Shown here: one piece after another, positions 43,401 to 52,806 of the stretch
How the letters are laid out: each line of letters opens with the position of its first letter
Position numbering within the stretch: the first letter of the stretch is position 1
Source of the DNA: Leptolinea sp. HRD-7
Lineage (GTDB): Bacteria; Chloroflexota; Anaerolineae; Anaerolineales; Anaerolineaceae
Reading direction: 5' to 3'
DNA length: 64,000 nt
NCBI GenBank assembly: GCA_024363285.1
Contig: AP024710.1
Coordinates: forward strand, 1-64,000
Translations under genes and position numbers: made by a program
Notes under the pieces: model-generated
Databases searched by the model: none
Seen by the model: only the letters and a program-made list of their open reading frames with translations
What the model was told of the DNA's origin: nothing

Positions 43401-45035
43401 ATGAAACGTTTAATCGCGATCACGGCCTGCTTTCTGATGTTTATTGGAATCTGCGCGGCCGTCATGCCGCAGGAAGTCAACGCCAATCCGCCACCGTCAC
43501 CGGTGCGGTTGATCTTCATCCACCATTCCACGGGGGAAAACTGGTTGAATGACGAAAACGGCGGTCTGGCACGCGCCCTTCAGCAAAACAATTACTACCC
43601 CACTGACACCAATTACGGCTGGGGACCAGATACCATCGGCGACCGCACGGATATTCCCAACTGGTTGGAATGGTTCCGCGGGAACAACACACCGGCCATA
43701 ATGCAGGCGGTCTATACCGAGGGTGAAGTCCATTCGCCATATGAGCGTACGTTACCCGACCCTGGCGGCGAGAACCAGATCATCCTGTTCAAATCGTGTT
43801 TCCCCAACTCCGCCCTCGAGGGCAGCCCGAATGACCCACCCACACCTGGCACGGATCTGACTGTGGGCAACGCGAAGTATATCTACAACGAGATCCTGCA
43901 ATACTTCAAAACCCGGCCTGACAAACTCTTCGTGGTGATCACCGCCCCTCCGTTGACGGACGGCACCCTGGCCAACAACGCGCGCGCTTTCAACCAGTGG
44001 CTGGTCAATGATTGGCTGCGAGAAAACAACTATACCCTGCCCAATGTGGCGGTGTTTGATTTCTATAACATCCTCACCGGACCCAACAACCACCATCGTT
44101 TCAACAATGGGGTCATCGAGCATGTGACCAACGACAAACGCAACACCGAATATTACCCGTCAGAAGATGACCACCCCAACCGGCAGGGAAACCAGAAAGC
44201 CACACAGGAATTCCTGCCCATGCTGAACATCTTCTATAACCGGTGGAAGTCCGCCCCCGCCGCCCAACCACAGAAACCCTCCCCAACATCCCAGACGGTC
44301 GGTCAGAATCCGCCTGCGGCTCCAGCCGCGCCAGCCGGAGCCGCATCCGGCATACTGTATGACTTCGAATCCGAGCAACCTGTCTGGGAGGCAAATATCG
44401 ATGAAGCGGCTCAATCCACGGCGCTAGATTGCCAGAACACCAATACTCTGGCATCAGGCGGCAGCCAGAGCATGCAGATCACATTCAATGTGGCGGCCAA
44501 TAGCTGGGCGACCTGTTCCAACTTCTTCCCCGCCCCGCGCGACCTAAGCCAATCTGACGGCATCCAATTTAGCCTGTATGTGAAAGAACCGGGGACGGCC
44601 CTGCACTTTGACGTATTCACCGGTCCTAACGGGGAGCGCGCCACAAACGCCCGCGAGATTCCCCTGCCCGCTGCCGGAAAATGGGTGACCATTCAGACTA
44701 AATGGGCGGATTTGAAACGAGTGGAATGGGAAACCGACGGCGGCACGGTTTTCAGCCACCCGGAACAGATCACCGGTTTCGCGTTCGGCTTCCCGGCGGG
44801 TGACGCGGTGAACAAAGGACTGGTCTACATCGATGATATTCAAACCTATAAATCGGGTCAGGCCGTGAATCCCCCGCCGCAAACGGACGTCAAACCCGCG
44901 GCTGCCAATCCACCGTCAGCGGAACAGCCGGATGAGCCGGAGAAACAGCGAAATCCGCTGCTGCCTTTCTGCGGTTCCATGCTCACCGCCTTAATGGGTG
45001 TGTCGATGACCATCCTGCGGATCTTCAGTATCTAA
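43401..45035 (+). CDS. Secreted SGNH-like hydrolase with a C-terminal carbohydrate-binding-like domain
   Basis: The protein has 544 residues. A signal peptide (1-28, cleavage near NAN) is followed by an SGNH-like domain: IFIHHSTGENWL (S near 44) replaces the GDS block, FKSCFPNS is a possible block II, and DDHPNRQGN (near 255) carries the D-H pair of block V. A Pro/Ala/Gln linker (280-315) leads to a beta-sandwich (GILYDFESEQPVWEAN through VYIDDIQTYK, 318-490) resembling CBM11/CBM30 modules. A C-terminal hydrophobic segment ends in RIFSI. Esterase or lipase activity is likely; the substrate, perhaps an acylated glycan, is unproven. AAGGAG precedes the ATG. Confidence 0.72.
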   Translation: MKRLIAITACFLMFIGICAAVMPQEVNANPPPSPVRLIFIHHSTGENWLNDENGGLARALQQNNYYPTDTNYGWGPDTIGDRTDIPNWLEWFRGNNTPAIMQAVYTEGEVHSPYERTLPDPGGENQIILFKSCFPNSALEGSPNDPPTPGTDLTVGNAKYIYNEILQYFKTRPDKLFVVITAPPLTDGTLANNARAFNQWLVNDWLRENNYTLPNVAVFDFYNILTGPNNHHRFNNGVIEHVTNDKRNTEYYPSEDDHPNRQGNQKATQEFLPMLNIFYNRWKSAPAAQPQKPSPTSQTVGQNPPAAPAAPAGAASGILYDFESEQPVWEANIDEAAQSTALDCQNTNTLASGGSQSMQITFNVAANSWATCSNFFPAPRDLSQSDGIQFSLYVKEPGTALHFDVFTGPNGERATNAREIPLPAAGKWVTIQTKWADLKRVEWETDGGTVFSHPEQITGFAFGFPAGDAVNKGLVYIDDIQTYKSGQAVNPPPQTDVKPAAANPPSAEQPDEPEKQRNPLLPFCGSMLTALMGVSMTILRIFSI

Positions 45036-45107
45036 ACTGAAACCGGTATATCCGGATTCACCTATAATCAATTTATCCTAACTATCCCAATTTATGAGGT
45101 GGCATGT

Positions 45108-46292
45108 ATGGCAAACCGATTGAACTGGATCCAGGAAGAAATTGACGCGTTGCAGCAGGCAGGCCTGTACAACCGCATCCGCACCATTGGCAGCCCGCAG
45201 GGCGCCTGGCTGGTGGTTGACGGCAAGAAATCCCTCAACTTCTGCTCCAATAATTACCTGGGCTTCGCCAACCATCCCCGGTTGTTGAAAGCCGCGCAGG
45301 CCGCCATTGACAAATACGGCGTGGGCCCCGCCGCCGTGCGCACCATTGCCGGAACCATGGAAATTCACCTTGAGCTGGAAAAGCGCATGGCCGCCTTTAA
45401 AAAAGTGGATGCCGCCATCACCTTCCAGTCCGGGTTTTGCGCCAATCTGGCCACCATCCCCGCGCTGGTGGGCAAGGAAGATGTGATCTTTTCGGATGAA
45501 CTCAACCACGCCAGCATCATTGACGGGGCGCGCCTCTCCGGCGCGAAGATCATCCGTTTTGCCCATGCCGACCCGGCTTCGCTGGAACAGGTGATCAGGG
45601 AAGCCGCCGGCACATACCGCCGGGCGTTGATCGTCACCGACGGGGTGTTCAGCATGGACGGCGATATTGCCCCGTTGGACAAGATCTACGAGATCGCGGA
45701 AAAACACGACATCCTGCTGATGGTCGATGACGCCCACGGTGAAGGCGTGCTGGGTACCGGCGGCCGCGGTATTGTGGACCACTTCCACCTGCACGGAAAG
45801 GTGGATATTGAAGTCGGCACCATGTCCAAGGCCTTCGGCGTGATGGGCGGCGTAGTAGCCGGCAAGCCGGTGATCATTGACTGGCTGCGGCAGCGCGGCC
45901 GGCCATTTCTGTTCTCGTCCGCTGTCACCCCACCGGATGCCGCCGCGTGCATCGCCGCGGTGGACGTGCTGGAAGAATCCACGGAACTGGTGGACCGCCT
46001 GTGGGAGAACGCGCGCTACTTCAAGGGAGAAATGAAGACGCTGGGATTCGATACCGGCGTCAGCACCACGCCAATCACCCCGGTCATGTTGGGTGAAGCG
46101 CCGCTGGCACAGCAATTCAGCCGCCAATTATTCGAAGGCGGTGTGTTCGCCATGCCGCTTGGCTTCCCCACCGTACCAAAAGGCAAGGCGCGTATCCGCG
46201 TGATGATCTCCGCCGCCCACACCCGTAATGATCTCGACCAGGGGCTGGAGGCGTTCGCGATGGTCGGCCGGGAACTGGGCGTAATTCATTGA
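45108..46292 (+). CDS. kbl: Alpha-oxoamine synthase (glycine C-acetyltransferase/BioF type)
   Basis: The PLP enzyme has 394 residues. The Schiff-base lysine is K241 (GTMSKAFG), with N-terminal YLGFANHP, H134 (ELNHAS) and DDAHGEG (207-213). These enzymes condense an amino acid with acyl-CoA: glycine and acetyl-CoA in KBL, or alanine and pimeloyl-CoA in BioF. By eye it is closest to KBL, but the substrate cannot be fixed without a tdh or bio gene nearby. The ATG at 45108 follows GAGG; an in-frame GTG at 45099 was rejected. Confidence 0.82.
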   Translation: MANRLNWIQEEIDALQQAGLYNRIRTIGSPQGAWLVVDGKKSLNFCSNNYLGFANHPRLLKAAQAAIDKYGVGPAAVRTIAGTMEIHLELEKRMAAFKKVDAAITFQSGFCANLATIPALVGKEDVIFSDELNHASIIDGARLSGAKIIRFAHADPASLEQVIREAAGTYRRALIVTDGVFSMDGDIAPLDKIYEIAEKHDILLMVDDAHGEGVLGTGGRGIVDHFHLHGKVDIEVGTMSKAFGVMGGVVAGKPVIIDWLRQRGRPFLFSSAVTPPDAAACIAAVDVLEESTELVDRLWENARYFKGEMKTLGFDTGVSTTPITPVMLGEAPLAQQFSRQLFEGGVFAMPLGFPTVPKGKARIRVMISAAHTRNDLDQGLEAFAMVGRELGVIH

Positions 46293-46310
46293 TCCATATA
46301 TAAAATTCAT

Positions 46311-46348
46311 AAAGACACCCTGGGATGTCCCCGGGGTGTCTTTTTTTA
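46311..46348 (+). terminator. Terminator of the PLP-enzyme gene
   Basis: AAAGACACCC/GGGTGTCTTT flanks a GC-rich loop, followed by seven T residues. Confidence 0.85.
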
Positions 46349-46455
46349 ATCGGGTATAGAATTAATCCAAATCCACAGGGTGGTATGTGATGGTTCCGGT
46401 ATGCGCGATTAGCGTAGTTTTCGTGATTGTCCCGCCGGAACGTAGAGGAGATGCT

Positions 46456-48429
46456 TTGAAAAAAAGACCATTTGTTTCAATATCTATAATATTTCTACTA
46501 TCTGTCTGGATTCCCGTGAATGCCAGCCCCTCAGATAATCCGTTAAAAGCGGAAATTACACCAACGCCGTCAATAATTTCAGAGCAACCGGATCTATCAG
46601 AAGAAGATAATCTCACCGAAGTGAACCGGTGGGGGTACGGACCGCTGCAGGTGGTCAGGTTTTCGGCTGACGGGACTTTCTTTATTGCCGCCAGTTCATA
46701 TGGACTGGCAAAATTCTCAATGGAAAAACTCAACCAGAAACCTGTGTGGATACCATTCGATAAGCCCATTGGCCGGATAAAAGATCTTCAAATAAGTATC
46801 AGGGGTGACCAGGCGATTCTTTATTTGGATGATGAATCATCGGATTTCCTGTTGGTTGATCTTAATACCGGCAAAAAAGTAGATCAAATATATAACGACA
46901 ATTGGACTGAAAAAAGAGAGACTGATGTCAACGTTTATAAAGGTTTAAAGGTAACCTCACCTGACAGATCACTTCTATTCAAATCTAAAATTTCTTATAA
47001 AGAAATAACTGATGTCGATGAAATAACTACACAAAGTGATGAAGAGACTGTTGAGGAAATTTATAAAAATACTGACGGCAACTTACCAATTCCGTTAGGC
47101 ATGAAAACTCAATACATTTATTTCAAGGACCGTACTGAACCCGAAGGTTGTGACCTGGAATTCTTTTCTCCCTGCGGGAATTCGTTAATGGCCATACCTC
47201 TGGTTCCTTACCAGGCTTCATTTTCTGACAATAATAAATACCTCGCGGTACGGTATTCAACTACTCTTCAAGATATTTACCAAAAATTCCAAATCGTCCG
47301 AGTCTATAACACCGGGAATGGTAAATTGCTTTATTCGATAGGTGGGCAAAATCAACCTGTCCTTGATTTTGCTTTTCAACCGGGATCAGGGAAGATTCTT
47401 GTTGGTTTCCTCGATGGAAGTCTTCAATTATGGAATTCCTATGGCTCATCCATTCTCTGGCAGTCTAAACTTTTTTCTGAACCAGCAAATAGGGTAATGA
47501 TTTCGTACGACGGAAAGTACATTGTCTATGAGGGAATTCTCGGAGATATTGAGGTTCGTAAAACAATTGATGGGAAAATCCTGACAACATACAAAGCCGT
47601 AGCCGCCGCATTGGCGCCAAAGCACAATTTCCTCGCTCTTGGCCTTGAAAACGGAACGATTCAGGTAGTAAACCTGGACAATTTGCACACCGTCAGCCTG
47701 ATGGCCGGGCATAAGAAGAAAGTGCTGGCTATGACTTTTTCACCGGATGAAAAAACACTGGTCTCTTCAGGGCAGGATTGTGTAATTAATGCATGGAATA
47801 CACAAACAGGTAATAAATTTCATGTATACGAAAACCCTGGTATTTCCCCCTATGAAGATCTTCAAGATGTCAAATCCCGAGTATTTATTTATAGCCTGAA
47901 TTTCATTGAAGACACAGGATCTATTTTAGGTTTTGGAAGCTGGGGAACCGCACTAAATTGGACGAGTGAAACTGGAAAATTAAATTATTACGTCCAGGCT
48001 AAAGGTATGGAATCTTTTTCGGGTATGGATTCATTAATGCCTCATTCAAGCCATATTATCGCAGTTGACCTCAAAAATTCGAGGTTTAATATTTATAACC
48101 ATTATTATGATCTGAATTCAGGCAAAGAATTAGAGGAAGAAAACACCAATCAAAATCTTTTTCGGGGAACATCGGATGTTCTATGTAGTGATTATCAGCA
48201 AATATCAGAGGATAAATTGTTTACATTTTCTCTGGGGTACAGCGAAGATGATTATTTCATTTGTAAATGGGATTTAATCTCCAAAACAATTGTTTCGGCA
48301 ATCCGTTTTTTTCCAAACACCGATTATTCAAAAAGCTTCCCCGGGGATCCCATCCTGTCACCTGATGACTCCCTGCTTTACGTCCCCACCTCTGATGGTG
48401 TCACCTTTGTCTTTAAAGTACCCGGATGA
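46456..48429 (+). CDS. Secreted WD40/beta-propeller-like protein
   Basis: The protein has 657 residues. From the TTG at 46456 (GAGGAG upstream) it opens with a signal peptide (KKRPFVSISIIFLLSVW). Propeller blades are visible from about 60 to 640 (LQVVRFSADGTFFIAASSYG, VLAMTFSPDEKTLVSSGQDCVINAWN, VLDFAFQPGSGKILVGFLDGSLQLW). The gene is visibly more AT-rich than KBL and the ACT/UPF0210 genes on each side. It is probably exported and binds partners. No function can be assigned. The region 46349-46455 holds an inverted repeat GTTCCGG/CCGGAAC (46394-46400 and 46434-46440). Confidence 0.75.
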   Translation: MKKRPFVSISIIFLLSVWIPVNASPSDNPLKAEITPTPSIISEQPDLSEEDNLTEVNRWGYGPLQVVRFSADGTFFIAASSYGLAKFSMEKLNQKPVWIPFDKPIGRIKDLQISIRGDQAILYLDDESSDFLLVDLNTGKKVDQIYNDNWTEKRETDVNVYKGLKVTSPDRSLLFKSKISYKEITDVDEITTQSDEETVEEIYKNTDGNLPIPLGMKTQYIYFKDRTEPEGCDLEFFSPCGNSLMAIPLVPYQASFSDNNKYLAVRYSTTLQDIYQKFQIVRVYNTGNGKLLYSIGGQNQPVLDFAFQPGSGKILVGFLDGSLQLWNSYGSSILWQSKLFSEPANRVMISYDGKYIVYEGILGDIEVRKTIDGKILTTYKAVAAALAPKHNFLALGLENGTIQVVNLDNLHTVSLMAGHKKKVLAMTFSPDEKTLVSSGQDCVINAWNTQTGNKFHVYENPGISPYEDLQDVKSRVFIYSLNFIEDTGSILGFGSWGTALNWTSETGKLNYYVQAKGMESFSGMDSLMPHSSHIIAVDLKNSRFNIYNHYYDLNSGKELEEENTNQNLFRGTSDVLCSDYQQISEDKLFTFSLGYSEDDYFICKWDLISKTIVSAIRFFPNTDYSKSFPGDPILSPDDSLLYVPTSDGVTFVFKVPG

Positions 48430-48509
48430 TTTTCGGGATATTTGGCCATAAAGGGTGAATTCCCCGTATAATCGCGGAATAATCTTTCTCATCTGTCAGG
48501 AATCATCCC

Positions 48510-49088
48510 ATGAACGCCAAACATCAGCAATATGTGATCTCCATCATGTCACGTGACCGCGTCGGTATTGTGCATGATGTCTCCCAATCTATCTGCGATC
48601 TGAACGGCAACATCGCTGATATCCGTCAGAGTGTGCTCTGCGGCTATTTCACCATGATCCTGCTGGCCTCTTTCCCGGCTGACGTCTCTCAACGCGACAT
48701 TGAACGCAAGCTGGCTGAAGTGGACGCCCGCAGCGAAACCGCCATCGACGTGGCCGTCAAAAAGGTGGATGTCGATGGTAAACCTTCCGGCAAATCCATC
48801 CCGGATAATGCCTATGTGCTCACCGCCACCGGCCCGGACCGGGTGGGTTTTGTGGCCACGGTCTCCTCGTTCTGCGCGGACAACAATATCAACATCCTTG
48901 ATCTGTCCACCACAAGCGCGCATGGCGAGTACGTGATGATCCTGATCACCGACCTCAGCAAATGTCCATCCATTGACGATGTCCGCCGCGGCCTGCAGGA
49001 ATTCTCGAAAGAGAAAGGCCTGCGCATCGTGCTGCAGCATTACAACATCTTCCGGGCCGTCAACGAGATCAATCTGCCGATCCGCTAG
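48510..49088 (+). CDS. Double ACT-domain regulator (UPF0237/GcvR-like)
   Basis: The protein has 192 residues. Two ACT-like domains are seen, one at about 6-85 (YVISIMSRDRVGIVHDVSQSICDLNGNI) and one at 100-180 (YVLTATGPDRVGFVATVSSFCADNNINI). The repeated DRVG(I/F)V motif marks the ligand-binding start of each domain. ACT domains bind amino acids. It lies 24 bases upstream of UPF0210; the pairing of an ACT protein with UPF0210 is a known genome linkage in Firmicutes. AGGAA precedes the ATG. Confidence 0.85.
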   Translation: MNAKHQQYVISIMSRDRVGIVHDVSQSICDLNGNIADIRQSVLCGYFTMILLASFPADVSQRDIERKLAEVDARSETAIDVAVKKVDVDGKPSGKSIPDNAYVLTATGPDRVGFVATVSSFCADNNINILDLSTTSAHGEYVMILITDLSKCPSIDDVRRGLQEFSKEKGLRIVLQHYNIFRAVNEINLPIR

Positions 49089-49112
49089 GCTTTTTTTTAC
49101 AGGACTATCCTC

Positions 49113-50492
49113 ATGATCCAATCTGATGAAATTCTCAATACTGTAGATATGATCCAGAAACAAAATCTGGATGTGCGCGCCGTCACCCTGGGCATCAGCC
49201 TGCTGGATTGCCACCGTGAAGACGCGGCCGGCACCTGCAAAGCCATTAAGGAAAAGATCGAATGCCACGCCGCCAATCTGGTCTCCACCTGCGAGGCCAT
49301 CAGCAGCGAGTACGCCATCCCGGTGGTGAACAAGCGCATCGCCGTCACCCCCATATCCCATGTGGGCGCCGGTTTTGACTCCGCCGCCTTTGTGGATATG
49401 GCCGTGGCATTGGATGAAGCCGCCGCGGCCGTGGGCGTGGATATCCTTGGCGGGTTCTCCGCTGACGTGTCCAACGGTTTCACAAGTTGGGATAAAGAGT
49501 TTATCCAGGCTATCCCCGAAGCCCTGTGCCGCACGAAAAAGGTATGCTCCTCCGTCAATGTGGGCACCACTCGCGGAGGCATCAACATGGACGCCATCGT
49601 CCTGCTCGGGCAGACGGTCAAAGACCTGGCCGAAAAGACCGCCGACCAGGGCGGATTTGGCGCGGCCAAATTTGTGGTCTTCACCAACCAGCCCGGTGAC
49701 AACCCCTTCATGGCCGGCGCCGTCCACGGGCTGGGCCAGCATGAGGTGATGATCAATGTGGGTGTTTCCGGTCCGGGCGTCATCGCCCGCGCGTTGGAAC
49801 AGAAGATCGCCCAGGTTGGCCCTGAAAATCTGGGTCTGCACGACCTGGCGGAAGAGATCAAACGCACGGCGTTCCGCGTGACCCGCAGCGGCGAATTGAT
49901 CGGCCGCCAGGTAGCCAAAGCCATGGGACTGCCGTTCGGCGTGGTTGACCTGTCACTCGCCCCCACACCGAATATCGGTGACAGCGTGGGCGAGATCATG
50001 CAGATATTGGGCGTAGATGCCATCGGCGCGCCGGGCTCTACCGCCATCATCGCCATGCTGAATGACGCCGTAAAAAAGGGCGGCACCTTCGCCAGCCAGA
50101 GTGTGGGCGGCCTGAGCGGCGCGTTCATCCCTGTGTGCGAAGATCGCGCCCTGGCGGATGCCGTACGGGATGGCAGCCTGGTGCTCGAGAAACTGGAAGC
50201 TATGACCTGCGTCTGCTCGGTGGGTCTCGATATGATCGCCATCCCCGGTTCGGTCGACCCCGCCACGATCTCGGCCATCATCGCCGATGAGATGGCGATT
50301 GGAATGATCAATAACAAGACTACCGCGGTACGCGTCATCCCCGTACCGGGCAAGGAAGCCGGTGAGATGGTCTCCTTCGGCGGCCTGTTCGGCGAGAGCG
50401 TCATCGCGCCAGTTCGCAATGTGGGCAAATCATCGCGGTTTGTGCAATTTGGCGGCAAAATTCCCGCGCCAATCCACAGCCTGCGCAATTAA
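49113..50492 (+). CDS. UPF0210/DUF711 (PFL) family protein
   Basis: The protein has 459 residues. DILGGFSADVSNGFTSWDKEFIQAIPEAL, NVGTTRGGINMDAIVLLGQ and VVFTNQPGDNPFMAGAVHGLGQ, then GVVDLSLAPTPNIGDSVGEI, are hallmarks of the UPF0210 family, which shares a fold with PFL-like proteins and whose activity is not established. AGGACTATC precedes the ATG. It is cotranscribed with the ACT protein, which may sense an amino acid for it. Confidence 0.9.
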   Translation: MIQSDEILNTVDMIQKQNLDVRAVTLGISLLDCHREDAAGTCKAIKEKIECHAANLVSTCEAISSEYAIPVVNKRIAVTPISHVGAGFDSAAFVDMAVALDEAAAAVGVDILGGFSADVSNGFTSWDKEFIQAIPEALCRTKKVCSSVNVGTTRGGINMDAIVLLGQTVKDLAEKTADQGGFGAAKFVVFTNQPGDNPFMAGAVHGLGQHEVMINVGVSGPGVIARALEQKIAQVGPENLGLHDLAEEIKRTAFRVTRSGELIGRQVAKAMGLPFGVVDLSLAPTPNIGDSVGEIMQILGVDAIGAPGSTAIIAMLNDAVKKGGTFASQSVGGLSGAFIPVCEDRALADAVRDGSLVLEKLEAMTCVCSVGLDMIAIPGSVDPATISAIIADEMAIGMINNKTTAVRVIPVPGKEAGEMVSFGGLFGESVIAPVRNVGKSSRFVQFGGKIPAPIHSLRN

Positions 50493-50511
50493 TAACGAAT
50501 AATTTTAAGCC

Positions 50512-50556
50512 ATCACCCCCTCTTCTTTCTGGAGATAGAGAGGGGGTGATTATTTA
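50512..50556 (+). terminator. Hairpin after UPF0210
   Basis: ATCACCCCCTCT/AGAGGGGGTGAT forms a perfect 12-bp stem with a 15-base loop; the following sequence is T-rich but broken (TATTTATTT). Confidence 0.75.
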
Positions 50557-50623
50557 TTTAATCGATAGTCCAGACCAATTTTAATTGTGCATTCAAGACC
50601 AAAAGAACCGGTTTCTTTATTGG

Positions 50624-50851
50624 TTAACGGTCTTTAAATGGGTCGAAATTCGGATTGGTTCCGTTCCAAACGCATGCCGGCCGCTCATCTTCACAGCAGG
50701 CTTCCGCATGGGAGCAGCGGTGAATGCGCACCCGCGGCGGTTGATCCGGCAGGTGTTCGGCGGGGTACACAGCATCCGCTTCCAATGCCACCTCACAACC
50801 GGCATGTTCACAATACCGCAATTTTTCTGTTATCCAGGTTTGTTTCGCCAT
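50624..50851 (-). CDS. Small cysteine-rich protein, possibly zinc-binding
   Basis: The protein has 75 residues with six or more cysteines in pattern CEHAGC (14-19) then CSHAEACCEDERPAC (45-60), plus histidines. It starts at an ATG with a strong GGAGG ribosome-binding site, which argues for a real gene. Metal binding is likely. No named family is recognised. Confidence 0.6.
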   Translation of the reverse strand: MAKQTWITEKLRYCEHAGCEVALEADAVYPAEHLPDQPPRVRIHRCSHAEACCEDERPACVWNGTNPNFDPFKDR

Positions 50852-50947
50852 CTATCCTCCAGTCGGACAACCGGTAATTTAATCAAAATTGTACTGTTAC
50901 AGCAGGTTGTGTCAAACCCGTTGTATGAGCTTTTTCCGCATCGGCGG

Positions 50948-51496
50948 TCAGGCTAAAAGGATTGAGATTTTTGTCATCCGCGCGGCGGGGTCAGGTTCCC
51001 GCGCCGGGCTCACAAGATACCATTCAACCCGTGCTGTCCACAGGCTGAACTGGTTTTCTTCCTGGCATTGGAACTTCAACCGATGGTCTTCCGCCCATTT
51101 CATCATATAGAACGTAGCAGATTGCAACCCGGAATAGTCACCGGAATGCAGCAATGACAGGTATCGCCCGGCTGGCAAAGTATCTTCCACAAAACCGGCT
51201 TCCTTCGCGCCCTGACCTTCTGCTGGAACTCCAATTTGCATCTCCACCAGCCCGTTCTTGTGAAATTCAAAATACCGGAAGAATGATGCCCCGGATGGGG
51301 TCAGTCCATGCATGGCCAGCCAGGCGTATATACGCCCAAAACCAGCCGCGGAGTCAGCGATACGGGTCATGGGAACGGTAGCCGGTAATCCGATATAGGG
51401 AATCGGTTCAACAGTTTCAATAAAAGGCGTAGTTGTTGCCACTGGAGTCCGCCTTAAAAATTGTTTCGTAATTAACGAGCTGTTTATATGGTACAT
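50948..51496 (-). CDS. GyrI-like effector-binding-domain protein
   Basis: The protein has 182 residues. VEPIPYIGLPATVPMTRIADSAAGFGRIYAWLAMHGLTPSGASFFRY, FHKNGLVEMQIGVPAEG, TLPAGRYLSLLHSGDYSGL and a closing RVEWYLVSP match the duplicated GyrI/effector-binding fold used by AraC/MerR regulators for small molecules. No DNA-binding domain is present, so it is a stand-alone ligand binder. An alternative start is a GTG at 51442. The 51497-51520 leader is very AT-rich with TATACT 14 bases upstream. Confidence 0.75.
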   Translation of the reverse strand: MYHINSSLITKQFLRRTPVATTTPFIETVEPIPYIGLPATVPMTRIADSAAGFGRIYAWLAMHGLTPSGASFFRYFEFHKNGLVEMQIGVPAEGQGAKEAGFVEDTLPAGRYLSLLHSGDYSGLQSATFYMMKWAEDHRLKFQCQEENQFSLWTARVEWYLVSPAREPDPAARMTKISILLA

Positions 51497-51526
51497 AGTT
51501 TATCAATAATAGTATATTGCGAATTT

Positions 51527-51554
51527 AAAAAAAAAGAGCCTGTGAATCAGGCTC
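51527..51554 (-). terminator. Terminator of the YkvA-like gene
   Basis: The minus strand reads GAGCCTG, a short loop, CAGGCTC, then nine T residues. Confidence 0.88.
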
Positions 51555-51582
51555 CAATCTTGTTCTATCAAATGATCCGTTT

Positions 51583-51966
51583 TTACTCATCATCCACGTT
51601 ATTGAATTCCGCGTCCACCACATCGGTATTGGGCACTTCAGGAGCGGCCGGAGCGGCGGGCTGACCCGGCTCGTCCGGTAAGATGACATGTTTCAGGCGG
51701 GCAATATGCTCTTCCACAACTTCATCCGGGCAAAGGTCGACAAATAAATACGATGCCAGCCAGATCACCAGCGCGTCATCAATGGGTCCAATAGCCAGAT
51801 CAGGGTAGACAAAAAAATAGATCAGAGAAGCCACAGGAATGGCTTTTAGCAAAACACTTACACGGCGATCGCTCATCAATTTAGCGATGAGTTTGATACG
51901 CAGACTGACCTCGGGCAGGAAGCCGCTTTTGTACGGGGTAATACCTTTACCGGAATTATTTTGCAT
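51583..51966 (-). CDS. YkvA/DUF1232 membrane protein
   Basis: The protein has 127 residues. The DUF1232 core, VSVLLKAIPVASLIYFFVYPDL then IGPIDDALVIWLASYLFVDLCP (about 37-80), has two hydrophobic helices and the DDA and DLCP motifs. The C-terminus is Pro/Ala/Asp-rich. A GAGGAGA ribosome-binding site precedes the ATG. Function is unknown. Confidence 0.85.
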   Translation of the reverse strand: MQNNSGKGITPYKSGFLPEVSLRIKLIAKLMSDRRVSVLLKAIPVASLIYFFVYPDLAIGPIDDALVIWLASYLFVDLCPDEVVEEHIARLKHVILPDEPGQPAAPAAPEVPNTDVVDAEFNNVDDE

Positions 51967-52008
51967 GACCGTTCTCCTCTATCATTACTATCATATACGA
52001 TTAAAGGA

Positions 52009-52806
52009 TCAATTGGTTTTAGCGCCAAACAACGCCTTACGTTTACGGTTGATATATGGAGCCAGCAGCCGTCTCAGGTAATACTTGAACTGGATGACAG
52101 AGAACCATGAACCGCCTTCCCGGCGGTGGACACGCAACATCTCGGGCCAGCAGCGGTCATCCGCGGCAATGGTTTTTCCGTCATCATGCAGGCGGAAGTT
52201 CGCCCAAAACTTCCCCGGGTAATAAACCATGGGCGCGTGTTTGGTCAGCCGAACCCACAGGTCATAATCCATGGCAAAGAAGAAGGACGGATCCAGCGGC
52301 CCGATTTTCTTCCACAATTCCGCGAGGAAGAATGTTGTCTGTTGTGGAACATGCACATACCCACGCAACATTCGTGACCGATCTGTCTGCGCGGCAGGAA
52401 AGGTGCCGATAACTTCGTCATTGGCATTAATGAAATACGCGTCACTGTACACCAGCCCGACATCCGGGTGATTCATCAGAAAATCGACGGCTTCGCGTAC
52501 CGCGCCGGGATTGTACGTATCGTCTGAGTTTAGCCAGGCAAGAATGTGTCCGTGAGCCAGACCGAAACCTTTATTAATGGCATCCGTCTGCCCTTTATCC
52601 GGTTCGCTGACCCACAACGCAAGGTGATTTTCATACTTCTTAATAATATCCAGACTGCCATCCGTAGAACCACCGTCGATGATGATGTACTCTATGTTCG
52701 GGTAATCCTGCTCGATCACCGATATGATGGTACGTTCCAGGTATTTAGCCTGATTAAACGAAGGGGTGACAATGGTCACCAGTGGTAAAGCGCATTCAAA
52801 TTTCAT
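52009..52806 (-). CDS. GT2 glycosyltransferase
   Basis: The protein has 265 residues. VTIVTPSFNQAKYLERTI, YIIIDGGSTDGSLDIIKKY, ALWVSEPDKGQTDAINKGF and ILAWLNSDDTYNPGAV (DxD-type site SDD) are typical. It is the last gene of the surface-glycan cluster. Its ATG overlaps the preceding stop (52803-52806). It is a close paralogue of the GT2 at 55833. Confidence 0.88.
   Translation of the reverse strand: MKFECALPLVTIVTPSFNQAKYLERTIISVIEQDYPNIEYIIIDGGSTDGSLDIIKKYENHLALWVSEPDKGQTDAINKGFGLAHGHILAWLNSDDTYNPGAVREAVDFLMNHPDVGLVYSDAYFINANDEVIGTFPAAQTDRSRMLRGYVHVPQQTTFFLAELWKKIGPLDPSFFFAMDYDLWVRLTKHAPMVYYPGKFWANFRLHDDGKTIAADDRCWPEMLRVHRREGGSWFSVIQFKYYLRRLLAPYINRKRKALFGAKTN

Noticed and set aside
49097..50488. 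Minus-strand open frame of about 463 codons opposite UPF0210
   Set aside because: The plus-strand product is a clear conserved family; the antisense product has no family features and is a shadow of GC-rich codons. The same applies to the minus frames at 48549-49841 and 45078-46127.
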